From NCBI RefSeq assembly GCF_042885655.1, contig NZ_JBHVRO010000003.1:62001-126000 (forward strand): a DNA stretch of 64,000 nt, given 5' to 3'. Each line of letters begins with the position of its first letter. Positions within the stretch are counted from its first letter, which is position 1. The stretch comes from Psychrobacillus sp042885655. GTDB taxonomy: Bacteria > Bacillota > Bacilli > Bacillales_A > Planococcaceae. The notes under the pieces are model-generated. The model ran no database searches, was not told the DNA's origin, and saw only the letters and a program-made list of their open reading frames with translations. Positions 16,881 to 24,687 of the stretch are shown here, piece by piece. Position numbers and translations under genes: made by a program.

Positions 16881-17876
16881 ATGGTAGGACGAAATGATCC
16901 TTGTCCATGTGGTAGTGGAAAAAAATTCAAGAAGTGTTGTGAATTCAAAGAGGTAATTACAATAGAAGAAGTACAATCAGAAGAGTTGGAACGTATATTG
17001 CAAACTTTTTATGATGAGTATCCTGAAAGAATAGACCTACCTGATTATCTGGACTTAGTGAAAATATGGAGTGAACCTTTAAAACAATACTTAGATCAAG
17101 AAATGATTGAAGCAATTGTAATGGATGAATTCTTTTTCCATCATAAAAAAGAGATTTGGGAAGGCTATTTAGAAAAACAACGCAAGAAAGTAGTTCGCCC
17201 TTCTACTTTAAATGTATTAGAACAATGGAATGAACCACGTGTTTTAATCGGTGAAGTGGTTGACGTAGAGGAAACATATATGACAGTAAAGCATATTTTG
17301 ACGGACGAGATTATTCAACTAAGACGTGAAAGTGAAAAGCCAGTTCCTGTTGGTATGCATGTGTATTGTTTCTTATTACCTGATGGAACATTTATAGAAA
17401 ACCATTACTTAGCAGTTTCTAGCTTAGTATTTTTCCCAACTGACCATAAAGAACTGTTTGTAAATTTTGCAAAACGATTTAAGTCACAAAATGAACAATC
17501 CGTTCAAGAATTTGTGAAGGAAAACGGCATAGATCTTTGGCGCGTACTTGGTGAAAATGGCTATGAAGGTGGGGAGTATACTTTCTTTGAAGCTGGTGTT
17601 CTACAAGTTGCTATGGATTTCTTAGTAAAACATAATCGTACATATAATGATTTAATAGAAATAGTAGAAGATTATTTATTCGAACAACAACCGAATGCTC
17701 GTAAGGAAGTGGCAATAGCTGCTGGGGCAATTCGCTTTGGGCAAGAAAAAGGTCTTTTTGAATCACTTGAATTAACAGTGAAAGAAATTGCAGAGAATTT
17801 TAATGTATCCACATCTTCTCTAAATAAATACTACAATGAACTAATTATGTACTATGAACGTACGCAAGTTGTTTAA
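16881..17876 (+). CDS. SEC-C motif protein of unknown function
   Basis: A 331-residue soluble protein. Residues 2-20 are a canonical SEC-C zinc-binding motif (GRNDPCPCGSGKKFKKCC), the module found at the end of SecA and in diverse other proteins. The rest is acidic and lacks a recognisable domain: a helical stretch (residues 25-110), a beta-rich centre (VLIGEVVDVEETYMTVKHIL) and a C-terminal helical region ending TVKEIAENFNVSTSSLNKYY, which looks like a helix-turn-helix. That combination hints at a nucleic-acid or ribosome-related role, but I assign none. It is monocistronic with a strong terminator; ATG 16881 has a weak AAGGAC Shine-Dalgarno. Confidence 0.75.
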   Translation: MVGRNDPCPCGSGKKFKKCCEFKEVITIEEVQSEELERILQTFYDEYPERIDLPDYLDLVKIWSEPLKQYLDQEMIEAIVMDEFFFHHKKEIWEGYLEKQRKKVVRPSTLNVLEQWNEPRVLIGEVVDVEETYMTVKHILTDEIIQLRRESEKPVPVGMHVYCFLLPDGTFIENHYLAVSSLVFFPTDHKELFVNFAKRFKSQNEQSVQEFVKENGIDLWRVLGENGYEGGEYTFFEAGVLQVAMDFLVKHNRTYNDLIEIVEDYLFEQQPNARKEVAIAAGAIRFGQEKGLFESLELTVKEIAENFNVSTSSLNKYYNELIMYYERTQVV

Positions 17877-17886
17877 TAAAATAATT

Positions 17887-17923
17887 AACGCCAAGGTGAA
17901 AACTTCTCCTTGGCGTTTTTTTT
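17887..17923 (+). terminator. Terminator after the SEC-C gene
   Basis: Perfect 10-bp stem AACGCCAAGG / CCTTGGCGTT with an 11-nt loop and a run of T residues. Confidence 0.9.
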
Positions 17924-17967
17924 ATGAATTATATTCACAGTCCATGCCATACTTTAAACAGTATAAA

Positions 17968-18144
17968 CTACGAATTCTTTTTTTGTGTGAAGTGTTCAGA
18001 TGAATATTCCTCTTTCATCCCTCTTATTGGTGTATTGACAAAATTATTGAATTGCTTAGACAGTTTTTCACGTGCATCTTTGTTTCGCATTAGGTATGCT
18101 GCGCCTAGCCCAAGGGCTGTTAATGCTAGCTTGTTTTTCATCAT
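17968..18144 (-). CDS. Small protein, 58 residues, hydrophobic N-terminal helix
   Basis: The minus-strand ORF MMKNKLALTALGLGAAYLMR followed by NKDAREKLSKQFNNFVNTPI and a polar tail ending KKNS. A short Gly/Ala-rich hydrophobic helix (residues 5-19) plus a charged amphipathic tail suggests a membrane-associated peptide, similar in style to YtxH-type stress proteins. AAAGGAG lies 7 nt before the first ATG (18144); the second ATG (18141) is also possible. A sigma-B-like promoter (18174-18198) lies about 30 bp upstream. Coding sense, Shine-Dalgarno and promoter agree, so I prefer this strand to the longer antisense frame. Function unknown. Confidence 0.72.
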   Translation of the reverse strand: MMKNKLALTALGLGAAYLMRNKDAREKLSKQFNNFVNTPIRGMKEEYSSEHFTQKKNS

Positions 18145-18173
18145 GGATCGCTCCTTTCTTATTGTTATGTATG

Positions 18174-18198
18174 TTACCCTGTTTGTTGTAAAATAAAC
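18174..18198 (-). promoter_or_regulatory. Candidate sigma-B promoter of the 58-residue gene
   Basis: On the minus strand: GTTTAT-N13-GGGTAA. The B. subtilis sigma-B consensus is GTTTAA-N12-15-GGGTAT, so five of six match in each box with normal spacing. Confidence 0.55.
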
Positions 18199-18278
18199 TT
18201 TAAATGAAACAATACGACTAGATTAATGATAAAATAAACTTAACTGGAAATGATATGAAAGAAATGAGTTGATAAACA

Positions 18279-20855
18279 ATGAGACAATTTTGGAAGCTCC
18301 CCTGGTTTTCCCGCCTTATTAAAATAGTTCTTCCATTTTTAATACTATTTGTATTCTACTTTGAATCAAATCAAGCGTTAAGAAATTTAGATTTTTCCCT
18401 TTTGAAAAATAATTTTAATAAGTTAGCTATAAATCACATTTTTATTATTGTTTTTGCAGGAATAATTGCGGTCTCTCCAATGGTTCTATATGACTTTGTT
18501 TTACGAAGGCATTTAAAGATGAATGTGCCAATAAAAAAGACAATAGTTTATTCTTGGACCGCTAACACTGTGTCCAACTTCATAGGTTTTGGTGGTATCT
18601 CAGGAATGATGATACGAACTTTTTTTTATGGCCAACACGGCTATGAGAAAAAAGCACTTGTGAAAGGGGTAGGATTAATTACTCTCTTTTACTTATCTGG
18701 AATGTCCCTATTAAGTTGGTTACCGTTACTTGGAATTATTCATACACCTATTTTTAATCAAGTTAAATGGATACACGTTGCCCTTGTAGGAATAGCGTTA
18801 TATTTTCCGATCTTACTAATTAGTATAAAGAGAAAGAAGGATACTTTAGCGCCAGAACGTATTAGTAAAAAGAGTATTATTTCTTTAGCTGTTATTTCTC
18901 TCTTGGAGTGGAGTTTTGCTTTTCTATTGATTTATATTATTTCAAATTTTTTAGGGGTTTCAATATCGGTTCCTAGTATGTTTGCGACTTTTATTGTGGC
19001 ATCCTTCGCTGGTATTATAAGTATGCTACCGGGTGGAATAGGTTCGTTTGATCTCATGTATTTACTGGGAATGGAAGGGCTTGGGGTTCCAACGGAAACT
19101 ACCCTTTTGATATTGCTTTTATATAGAATTAGTTATTTCATCATTCCCGCTTTACTGGGAGCAGTTACTTTATTACTTTATTTCTGGGGAGAACTAAATC
19201 AAAAGTTAAATCGAATACCAACAATAATTTTGCAAAATATTAGCCACTGGTTTGTTACTATTTTTGTTTTATTGGCTGGAATAATTTTATTATTATCTGC
19301 AGCAATTCCCGCAGCACTTGAAAGAGTAAAGTTGGCAAACGAAATTTTAGCATTACCTGTGATGAATTTGTCACATAAGTTTACGGTTGGTTTAGGGATT
19401 TCTCTCTTAATGTTAACTAGAGGAATTCAATATCGAGTGAAATGGGCTTACGATTTGACCCTAGTTGCTTTAGTAATTGCAGCAGTTTTTTCTTTATCCA
19501 AATGGTTTGACTACGAAGATGCAACATATGTATTAGTTGTTTTCCTCATACTTCTTATGTCTAAGAAGCGTTTCTATAGAGAAAATTTTGTACCTACTTG
19601 GGGGAAATCAATTGTCGATATTATTGGAATTACAATTATTTTAGGGATATTTTTGTTTATTGGATATGTTAACTTACCGTCTTCAATTATTACAATTCCA
19701 GTAAAATTGCAGCCATACGTTATAACAGATTCAACGGATTTATTTACTAGTGCGATTATAGGGATCATTCTTGCAATCCTTTACATGTCCTTTGGATACT
19801 TACTTAATAAACCACGGCATTTTCCTTTTGAAAAATCTACAACATATGAAAGTGAAATTAAAGAACATCTCGAAAGATATGGAGGTACCGTGCTATCACA
19901 TTTAATTTTTCTACATGATAAGTATATATATTGGAATCAATCTAAAACTGTGATGGTTACTTTTCAAAAATATTCTGATAAATTAATCGTTTTAGGCGAT
20001 CTAATAGGGGAGAAAAAAGATATTCTTCGAGCAATGGAAGAATTTCATGATCGTGCTAATTTATATGGCTATACGCCGGTATATTATCAAGTTACTTCTA
20101 AAATGTTCCCTTATCTTCATGAAAATGGATATGATTTTTTTAAACTTGGAGAAGAAGCTTTTGTTAATCTTCCTACCTTTGAGTTGGCTGGAAAGAAAAT
20201 GAAAAATTTGCGTGCCAATAAAAATAAATTGGAGAGGGAAGGGTATCAACTTAAAGTAATTCAACCTCCTCATTCTGATGAGTTTATTGCGAGTTTAAAA
20301 CCAATTTCTGATGAGTGGTTAGATGGACGTAAAGAAAAAGGATTTTCTCTAGGATGGTTTAATCCCTCCTATTTAAAATCTATTCCAATTGCTTTAGTAA
20401 CTGATATTGAAGGGAAAACCATAGCTTTTTGTAATATAATGCCTGCATACGATGGCGGAAAAATGGTTTCCGTTGATTTGATGAGATATGGAAAGAATGC
20501 CCCAAATGCCACAATGGATTATTTGTTTATCAAATTGTTTGAGTGGTACAAAGAAGAAAATTACTTAAAGTTCAATTTAGGAATGGCTCCCTTAGCAAAC
20601 GTAGGTCTATCTAAATATTCTTTCTTAACGGAGAAAATTGCATATCAAATTTTCTTATACGGTCAGGCAGTCTACCACTTTAAAGGGTTAAAGATGTTTA
20701 AAGAAAAATATGCGGATCAATGGGAACCGAAATATTTGGCGCTTCGAAAAAAGTCATCATTGCCGATAACAATGGCACAAGTCTCTTTGCTCATAGCTCG
20801 TTCAGGGCCAGTCCAAAGAAACAAATGGTGGTCAATGTTTTCAAGATTTTATTAA
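18279..20855 (+). CDS. mprF: Bifunctional phosphatidylglycerol lysyltransferase/flippase MprF
   Basis: An 858-residue membrane protein of the expected MprF length. The N-terminal part has many membrane helices with the flippase-type region (SWTANTVSNFIGFGGISGMM, SFAGIISMLPGGIGSFDLMY). A further helical stretch extends to about residue 510. The cytosolic GNAT-like DUF2156 synthase domain follows (GGTVLSHLIFLHDKYIYWNQ, NLRANKNKLEREGY, SDEWLDGRKEKGFSLGWF, FNLGMAPLANVG). MprF transfers lysine (or alanine) from aminoacyl-tRNA to phosphatidylglycerol and flips the product, lowering negative surface charge and giving resistance to cationic peptides and daptomycin. The aminoacyl specificity cannot be read. 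It appears monocistronic. Confidence 0.95.
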   Translation: MRQFWKLPWFSRLIKIVLPFLILFVFYFESNQALRNLDFSLLKNNFNKLAINHIFIIVFAGIIAVSPMVLYDFVLRRHLKMNVPIKKTIVYSWTANTVSNFIGFGGISGMMIRTFFYGQHGYEKKALVKGVGLITLFYLSGMSLLSWLPLLGIIHTPIFNQVKWIHVALVGIALYFPILLISIKRKKDTLAPERISKKSIISLAVISLLEWSFAFLLIYIISNFLGVSISVPSMFATFIVASFAGIISMLPGGIGSFDLMYLLGMEGLGVPTETTLLILLLYRISYFIIPALLGAVTLLLYFWGELNQKLNRIPTIILQNISHWFVTIFVLLAGIILLLSAAIPAALERVKLANEILALPVMNLSHKFTVGLGISLLMLTRGIQYRVKWAYDLTLVALVIAAVFSLSKWFDYEDATYVLVVFLILLMSKKRFYRENFVPTWGKSIVDIIGITIILGIFLFIGYVNLPSSIITIPVKLQPYVITDSTDLFTSAIIGIILAILYMSFGYLLNKPRHFPFEKSTTYESEIKEHLERYGGTVLSHLIFLHDKYIYWNQSKTVMVTFQKYSDKLIVLGDLIGEKKDILRAMEEFHDRANLYGYTPVYYQVTSKMFPYLHENGYDFFKLGEEAFVNLPTFELAGKKMKNLRANKNKLEREGYQLKVIQPPHSDEFIASLKPISDEWLDGRKEKGFSLGWFNPSYLKSIPIALVTDIEGKTIAFCNIMPAYDGGKMVSVDLMRYGKNAPNATMDYLFIKLFEWYKEENYLKFNLGMAPLANVGLSKYSFLTEKIAYQIFLYGQAVYHFKGLKMFKEKYADQWEPKYLALRKKSSLPITMAQVSLLIARSGPVQRNKWWSMFSRFY

Positions 20856-20872
20856 TTAATTTTTGCAAAGAA

Positions 20873-20897
20873 GTTTAACGTATAGGAAAGAGGTTAA
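20873..20897 (+). promoter_or_regulatory. Weak sigma-B-like promoter before the 75-residue gene
   Basis: GTTTAA-N13-GGTTAA upstream of the small gene at 20932. The -35 is perfect and the -10 matches four of six. The same AAGGAGCGAT ribosome-binding context as the 17968-18144 gene is found here. Confidence 0.3.
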
Positions 20898-20931
20898 ATA
20901 AAGGATAACAATAAGAAAAGGAGCGATAATT

Positions 20932-21159
20932 ATGATGGATAAATCGTCAGAAGATCGCGATCGTCAAGACATAAAAGGACGAATATTGGATAATCCTGAT
21001 TTGATAAAAACAGAAAAGGAAAGTATCTTTGACAGGGATGAAGAGATGCAAACTGTAGATCCAATTCCTGTAGAAGAGTTAAATGAAAAAGTAAAAGATG
21101 AAGAACATAAGCGTGAGACAAAATCAACTTCATCAAGTGAAGAACGTTATCCCGATTAA
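20932..21159 (+). CDS. Small, highly charged hydrophilic protein
   Basis: A 75-residue protein rich in Asp, Glu, Lys and Ser, with no hydrophobic segment and little predicted order (MMDKSSEDRDRQDIKGRILD start, SSSEERYPD end). AAGGAG lies 8 nt before ATG 20932. Low-complexity charged proteins of this kind are often stress- or sporulation-associated in Bacillales, but I recognise no family. It is on the same strand as mprF with a 76-bp gap that contains a weak sigma-B-like promoter, so it is probably transcribed separately. Confidence 0.6.
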   Translation: MMDKSSEDRDRQDIKGRILDNPDLIKTEKESIFDRDEEMQTVDPIPVEELNEKVKDEEHKRETKSTSSSEERYPD

Positions 21160-21166
21160 TCATATC

Positions 21167-21192
21167 GTTTACGAAACTATTTTTATGGATAT
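21167..21192 (+). promoter_or_regulatory. Possible sigma-B promoter before the YusW-like gene
   Basis: GTTTAC-N14-GGATAT, 40 bp upstream of the lipoprotein start. The -10 matches five of six and the -35 five of six of the sigma-B consensus. No other signal supports it. Confidence 0.3.
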
Positions 21193-21231
21193 ACCTTAGT
21201 TAGCAATAAAACAACACAACGAGGGGATATC

Positions 21232-21678
21232 ATGAAAATGAAAAAATACTCGATATATGGATGTGCTTTATTAGTTATCGCATTGTTATTGGGCGCTTGC
21301 GGAGATAAAGAAAAAGTGAAAAGTGCGTCAACAGCAGAAGAGAAAGAAAAGAGTGAATTTGGTTTTCGATCTTTCGATTTAAGCGTAGATACAGCAGATC
21401 ATAAAGATGCAATTGAAGCGTCGATGGAAACAAAAGGTTCGACAATAGAGGCTGAATATGTGAATCGAATTGAACCGAAGAAGTTAAAAGGCGATAAAGC
21501 ATACGAAGAGATGAAGCCAATGTTTAAAAAAATAGACTTATCAAAAGATATGAGCAAAGAAGATGTTTTAAAGAAAGTATCCAAAGCATTTGATGTGGAA
21601 GATTACACAAAATTCGACTTAGAGGTTGAATTTTCAGATGGAAAACATAAAGTATACAAAGATAAAAAAAAGAAATAA
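21232..21678 (+). CDS. YusW-like lipoprotein
   Basis: A 148-residue lipoprotein: KKYSIYGCALLVIALLLGAC with lipobox LGAC and lipidated Cys23. The mature part FGFRSFDLSVDTADHKDAIE, IEAEYVNRIEPKKLKGDKAY and FDVEDYTKFDLEVEFSDG matches the YusW-like protein family of Bacilli, a small beta-rich domain of unknown function (family recalled from memory). It is anchored on the outer face of the membrane. Lys/Glu content is very high. GAGGGG precedes the ATG and a strong terminator follows. Confidence 0.75.
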   Translation: MKMKKYSIYGCALLVIALLLGACGDKEKVKSASTAEEKEKSEFGFRSFDLSVDTADHKDAIEASMETKGSTIEAEYVNRIEPKKLKGDKAYEEMKPMFKKIDLSKDMSKEDVLKKVSKAFDVEDYTKFDLEVEFSDGKHKVYKDKKKK

Positions 21679-21681
21679 AGT

Positions 21682-21720
21682 AAGCCAAGTCGTGATTAAA
21701 TTACATGACTTGGCTTTTTT
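21682..21720 (+). terminator. Terminator after the YusW-like gene
   Basis: Stem AAGCCAAGTCGTG / CATGACTTGGCTT with one G-T pair, loop ATTAAATTA, then a T-run. Confidence 0.9.
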
Positions 21721-21781
21721 GTGATGAAAAAATTGATGTAGGAACAACAATAGTGTATGATGCATAGTATAAAGTATAGTG

Positions 21782-21792
21782 TATGTCACATA
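21782..21792. promoter_or_regulatory. Possible PadR operator
   Basis: TATGT-C-ACATA palindrome 22 bp upstream of the PadR gene, embedded in repeats of the type CATAGTATAAA (about 21761-21800). PadR-family regulators bind ATGT/ACAT inverted repeats and commonly repress their own operon. Placement supports autoregulation; the spacing between half-sites is shorter than the classical site. Confidence 0.35.
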
Positions 21793-21813
21793 GTATAAAT
21801 AGCGAGGTGGAAA

Positions 21814-22161
21814 ATGACTAAACTATTAAATTCATTAGTAACAGAGTTAAGACGTGGGACGTTGACCTTAGCGGTACTCAGTCAGCTACGTACTCCGCAA
21901 TACGGCTATTCACTTGTTCAATTGTTGGAAAAGTCTGAAGTTAAAATTGATCAAAGCACTCTATATCCGTTGCTTCGAAGATTAGAGAAACAAGAGCTAG
22001 TAGTAAGCAACTGGGATACAACGGAAAGCAGACCCCGGAAGTATTATGTGTTGAGCGAATATGGAATTAAAATATTCGAGCAGTTGAAAGCTGAATGGGA
22101 AAAAACGTCAAAAGAACTTTATACATTATTAAAAGGAGATGAAGGCGATGCACCTAATTGA
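21814..22161 (+). CDS. PadR-family transcriptional regulator
   Basis: A 115-residue winged-helix regulator: LRRGTLTLAVLSQLRTPQYG then YSLVQLLEK (helices 1-2), IDQSTLYPLLRRLEKQELVV (recognition helix and wing) and ESRPRKYYVLSEYG, the PadR wing. A C-terminal dimerisation helix ends in GDEGDAPN. PadR repressors often sit upstream of a membrane protein they control. Here the stop overlaps the next ORF by 14 bp, a classic PadR/membrane-protein pairing. GAGGTGG precedes ATG 21814. Confidence 0.92.
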   Translation: MTKLLNSLVTELRRGTLTLAVLSQLRTPQYGYSLVQLLEKSEVKIDQSTLYPLLRRLEKQELVVSNWDTTESRPRKYYVLSEYGIKIFEQLKAEWEKTSKELYTLLKGDEGDAPN

Positions 22162-23146
22162 TATTTATATCCAGGAAGTAACTCGTAGACTTCCTGAAAA
22201 GAATCGAAAGGATATTGCACTTGAGTTACAGTCGACAATTGAGGATATGCTACCAGAAAATTATTCAGAGGAAGATGTGAAAGAAGCCCTTGTTAATCTT
22301 GGGAGCCCCGTAACTCTTGCAGGCGGCTATTTAGATAGACCAATGCATTTGATAGGACCACGTTATTTCGATGTATATGTAACTTTATTGAAAATGATAT
22401 TACCAATTGCAGCTACTATTGCTCTCATAGTTTCGATATCGGAGAGTGTATTCACGTATAACGCAAATGAAACAGTGATTAATATCATTCTTGCTACTAT
22501 TGGGAAAGGTATACTGGAAATTCTAAGTACTTCGATCCAGTCATTCTTTTGGATTACCCTAGTTTTTGCAATATTGGAGCGTACTGATACTTCAAAAGAT
22601 GAATTGCCATTAACAACTAGTTTAAAAAAGTGGACACCAGACGACTTGAAAAATATTTCTCCTATTTTGAAAGAGAAAAAAATATCTAAATCTATGGTAT
22701 TCGTAAGTTTATTGGAAATAGGAATCTTTACAGCTGTATATTTTAATGCAGTTCGGTTACTCGGTGTGTATGAATATATTCACGGTAAATTACAGATGAT
22801 ATTACCTTCCTTCAATCAAGAAGTTTTGCAATCTTATTGGTTTATTGTCATCGTAGCAATCGGTGTAGAAGTTTCTTTAGTATGCTATAAATTCATTGCA
22901 GGTCAATGGACTATGAGAGTAGCAATATTTAACTTAGTAAGACATGTAATATCTTCTATCGTTTTAATTGTTTTATTGAGTAATTCTAGTTTGATAAATC
23001 CTGATTTTATAGCGTATTTAGAAGGATTGTTTAATACTTCTTTTGACATGAGAAATTCATTTACAATTGGACTTATCATCCTATTCATAGTCTTTGCGAT
23101 TATTGATGTAATTAAAGGTTTTAGAAAAGCTAATATAAATAGTTAA
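22148..23146 (+). CDS. Membrane protein with N-terminal HAAS-like signalling domain
   Basis: A 332-residue protein. Residues 1-60 form a helical HAAS/DUF1700-like domain (YIQEVTRRLPEKNRKDIALE, EDVKEALVNLGSPVTLAGGY), which typically accompanies PadR regulators. It is followed by about seven hydrophobic segments in the C-terminal two thirds. I start at ATG 22148, because AAGGAG (22133-22138) abuts the upstream ATG at 22139 and is correctly spaced for 22148. The gene is translationally coupled to the PadR gene and likely repressed by it. The biochemical role is unknown. Confidence 0.78.
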   Translation: MHLIDIYIQEVTRRLPEKNRKDIALELQSTIEDMLPENYSEEDVKEALVNLGSPVTLAGGYLDRPMHLIGPRYFDVYVTLLKMILPIAATIALIVSISESVFTYNANETVINIILATIGKGILEILSTSIQSFFWITLVFAILERTDTSKDELPLTTSLKKWTPDDLKNISPILKEKKISKSMVFVSLLEIGIFTAVYFNAVRLLGVYEYIHGKLQMILPSFNQEVLQSYWFIVIVAIGVEVSLVCYKFIAGQWTMRVAIFNLVRHVISSIVLIVLLSNSSLINPDFIAYLEGLFNTSFDMRNSFTIGLIILFIVFAIIDVIKGFRKANINS

Positions 23147-23235
23147 GAGGAGAGATGCGGATGCAACTCTTTTTTTAAAGGACAAGAAAGCATATAAATT
23201 ATCGTTCTGAGAAAACAGTGTTCATAGATAATACC

Positions 23236-23436
23236 GTGGGTTTCCGTTTCAGGTGGACGCGTTCCGCGGGGTGAGCGATAAACCATCACCGCCGCTTACG
23301 CGTTCGTTGTGATGTTTCATCTGCCTCACAGAGGAAAAAAGGCTAAGAGCGCCACATCGTGTGGCAACGCCTTCGTGACCAATATCCTGTTGGCCTCCGG
23401 CTGGAATCGCCACCTTTCACTACAATCCATTAAGTT
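23236..23436 (+). repeat. Mosaic intergenic repeat, A block, second copy
   Basis: Same order as 15885-16118: TTTCCGTTTCAGGTGGACGC, the GATAAACCATCAC / GTGATGTTTCATC hairpin, the CCACATCGTGTGG hairpin, CCAATATCCTGTTGG, and CACTACAATCCATTAAG. It lacks the AGTACT and GTAGTACCT ends of the first copy. Arm changes relative to the first copy include one compensated pair and one G-U-compatible change. Confidence 0.8.
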
Positions 23437-23550
23437 AATAGAAATTAACAAGAAGAGTTAGCAGAGGATGGATTAAGTTTAAGTAAACGTAGTGATAATA
23501 CCATCCTGTAATCGTTGTTACTAAGCAATTATAAATCGTCCCATATATAC

Positions 23551-23640
23551 TAGTTGATTGGAGAGCGGGCCGACTTCTGCGGGAATAGTAGATGTTTTCT
23601 GTACCGAAAGCGAAGCGTCAGGTGAGCGGAAGGCCCTGCG
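23551..23640 (+). repeat. Mosaic intergenic repeat, B block, truncated copy
   Basis: CGACTTCTGCGGGAATAGTAG, TTTTCTGTACCGAAAGCGAA and AGCGGAAGGCCCTGCG match the first third of the B block at 16331. The A-B spacer is also conserved but about 95 bp shorter, joining CGTTGTT directly to ACTAAGCAATT. The 23147-23747 gap contains these repeats plus the sigma-B-like promoter; I see no gene in it. Confidence 0.7.
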
Positions 23641-23686
23641 CATTTCTAATCTATTTATTACAAGAATATTAAAAAATGATATATAG

Positions 23687-23712
23687 GTTTTTCCGCGTTC
23701 TTGCAAGGGTAG
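23687..23712 (+). promoter_or_regulatory. Candidate sigma-B promoter of the YflT-type gene
   Basis: GTTTTT-N14-GGGTAG, 36 bp upstream of the start codon. Spacing is ideal, with five of six matches in the -10 and four to five in the -35. GSP17M/YflT proteins belong to the sigma-B general stress regulon in B. subtilis, which supports the call. Confidence 0.55.
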
Positions 23713-23747
23713 ACAGTAAATAAGGACATAAACAAGGAGGAATCACC

Positions 23748-24572
23748 ATGAACATTGAATCAAATCGACGAATTGAGATAGCTCGTACAGAGGAAGAGAT
23801 GTATGAAAAATTGGAACTCCTGCAAAAGCAAGGTTACGCGGAAAGCGATATCCATGTTATATCAAAAGAGCATGCACACTTACACACGCTTAATCGTCAT
23901 TCTGATGTCTCTACCCATGAAGCTGGGTCATTTATGGATACATTTAAATCCTGGTTTACTGGTGAAGATGCAGTTACAGAAGGTTTACGGAAATTAGATT
24001 TAAATGCTCAGGAAACAGAACGCTACTCAAAAGAAGTTTCAAATGGAAGTATCGTTCTATACACAGAAGTTTTAACTCATGCGGATAATTTTGGAACGGA
24101 TCAAAATGATATTGAATATACAGATACTGTTGGAACAGATGTTTTCCAATCTCGATTTTCTGGAGAGGAAGAACTACTGAGTGACTATTCAAAAGAACAA
24201 GGATTTACTAAGTCTACTAACGAATTTGTCAATGAAACAGATGGGAAATTTGATGAACCACAAGATCGTTTTGTTCGAGGTGAGACATTTGCCACGGATC
24301 CTTACTTAGCAAAAGAGGTAAACCATATTGGATCTTCTATGCAAGAAGATAAGATTGTACGAGAACATCGTCCGACGATTGATGAAAGTATTACAGAGGA
24401 AGATAAAAAATATGGTGAGCAGTCTCGAGGTATAGATCCTAACTTAGGGCGAGATGCATTTGAAAGTGAAGTTTTGAAGGAAGAAGAAAATCCTGTACAG
24501 GAGCAACACGAAGAAAAACTAGAAAGACAAAGACAACTGGATGATATCAATCCTATGAATAGACTTTATTAA
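23748..24572 (+). CDS. General stress protein 17M (YflT)-type domain with long acidic extension
   Basis: A 274-residue protein. Residues 8-105 form the GSP17M/YflT domain (EEEMYEKLELLQKQGYAESD, IHVISKEHAHL, ALDWFTGED-like SWFTGEDAVTEGLRKL, SKEVSNGSIVLYTE). The remaining 170 residues are acidic and probably disordered, with repeated E, D, Q and R and no hydrophobic segment. Typical YflT proteins are about 110 residues, so the extension is unusual. AAGGAGG precedes ATG 23748. A sigma-B-like promoter upstream and a terminator downstream define a single-gene unit. The second YflT gene at 42244-42564 has only the domain. Confidence 0.8.
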   Translation: MNIESNRRIEIARTEEEMYEKLELLQKQGYAESDIHVISKEHAHLHTLNRHSDVSTHEAGSFMDTFKSWFTGEDAVTEGLRKLDLNAQETERYSKEVSNGSIVLYTEVLTHADNFGTDQNDIEYTDTVGTDVFQSRFSGEEELLSDYSKEQGFTKSTNEFVNETDGKFDEPQDRFVRGETFATDPYLAKEVNHIGSSMQEDKIVREHRPTIDESITEEDKKYGEQSRGIDPNLGRDAFESEVLKEEENPVQEQHEEKLERQRQLDDINPMNRLY

Positions 24573-24591
24573 ACATACTAATATAATGGAC

Positions 24592-24628
24592 AACCCCCTT
24601 GTAGAATTAAAAAGCTGCAAGGGGTTTT
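24592..24628 (+). terminator. Terminator after the YflT-type gene
   Basis: Stem AACCCCCTTG / CAAGGGGTT, then TTT. Confidence 0.8.
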
Positions 24629-24687
24629 GAGTGTTTGATAGAATATGAGATAATCTAAATCTAAGTAATTGAAGAGGAGGAGCACAA

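Noticed and set aside
17924..18196. 90-codon plus-strand frame
   Set aside because: It is antisense to the better supported 58-codon gene and begins inside the SEC-C terminator tail without a ribosome-binding site.
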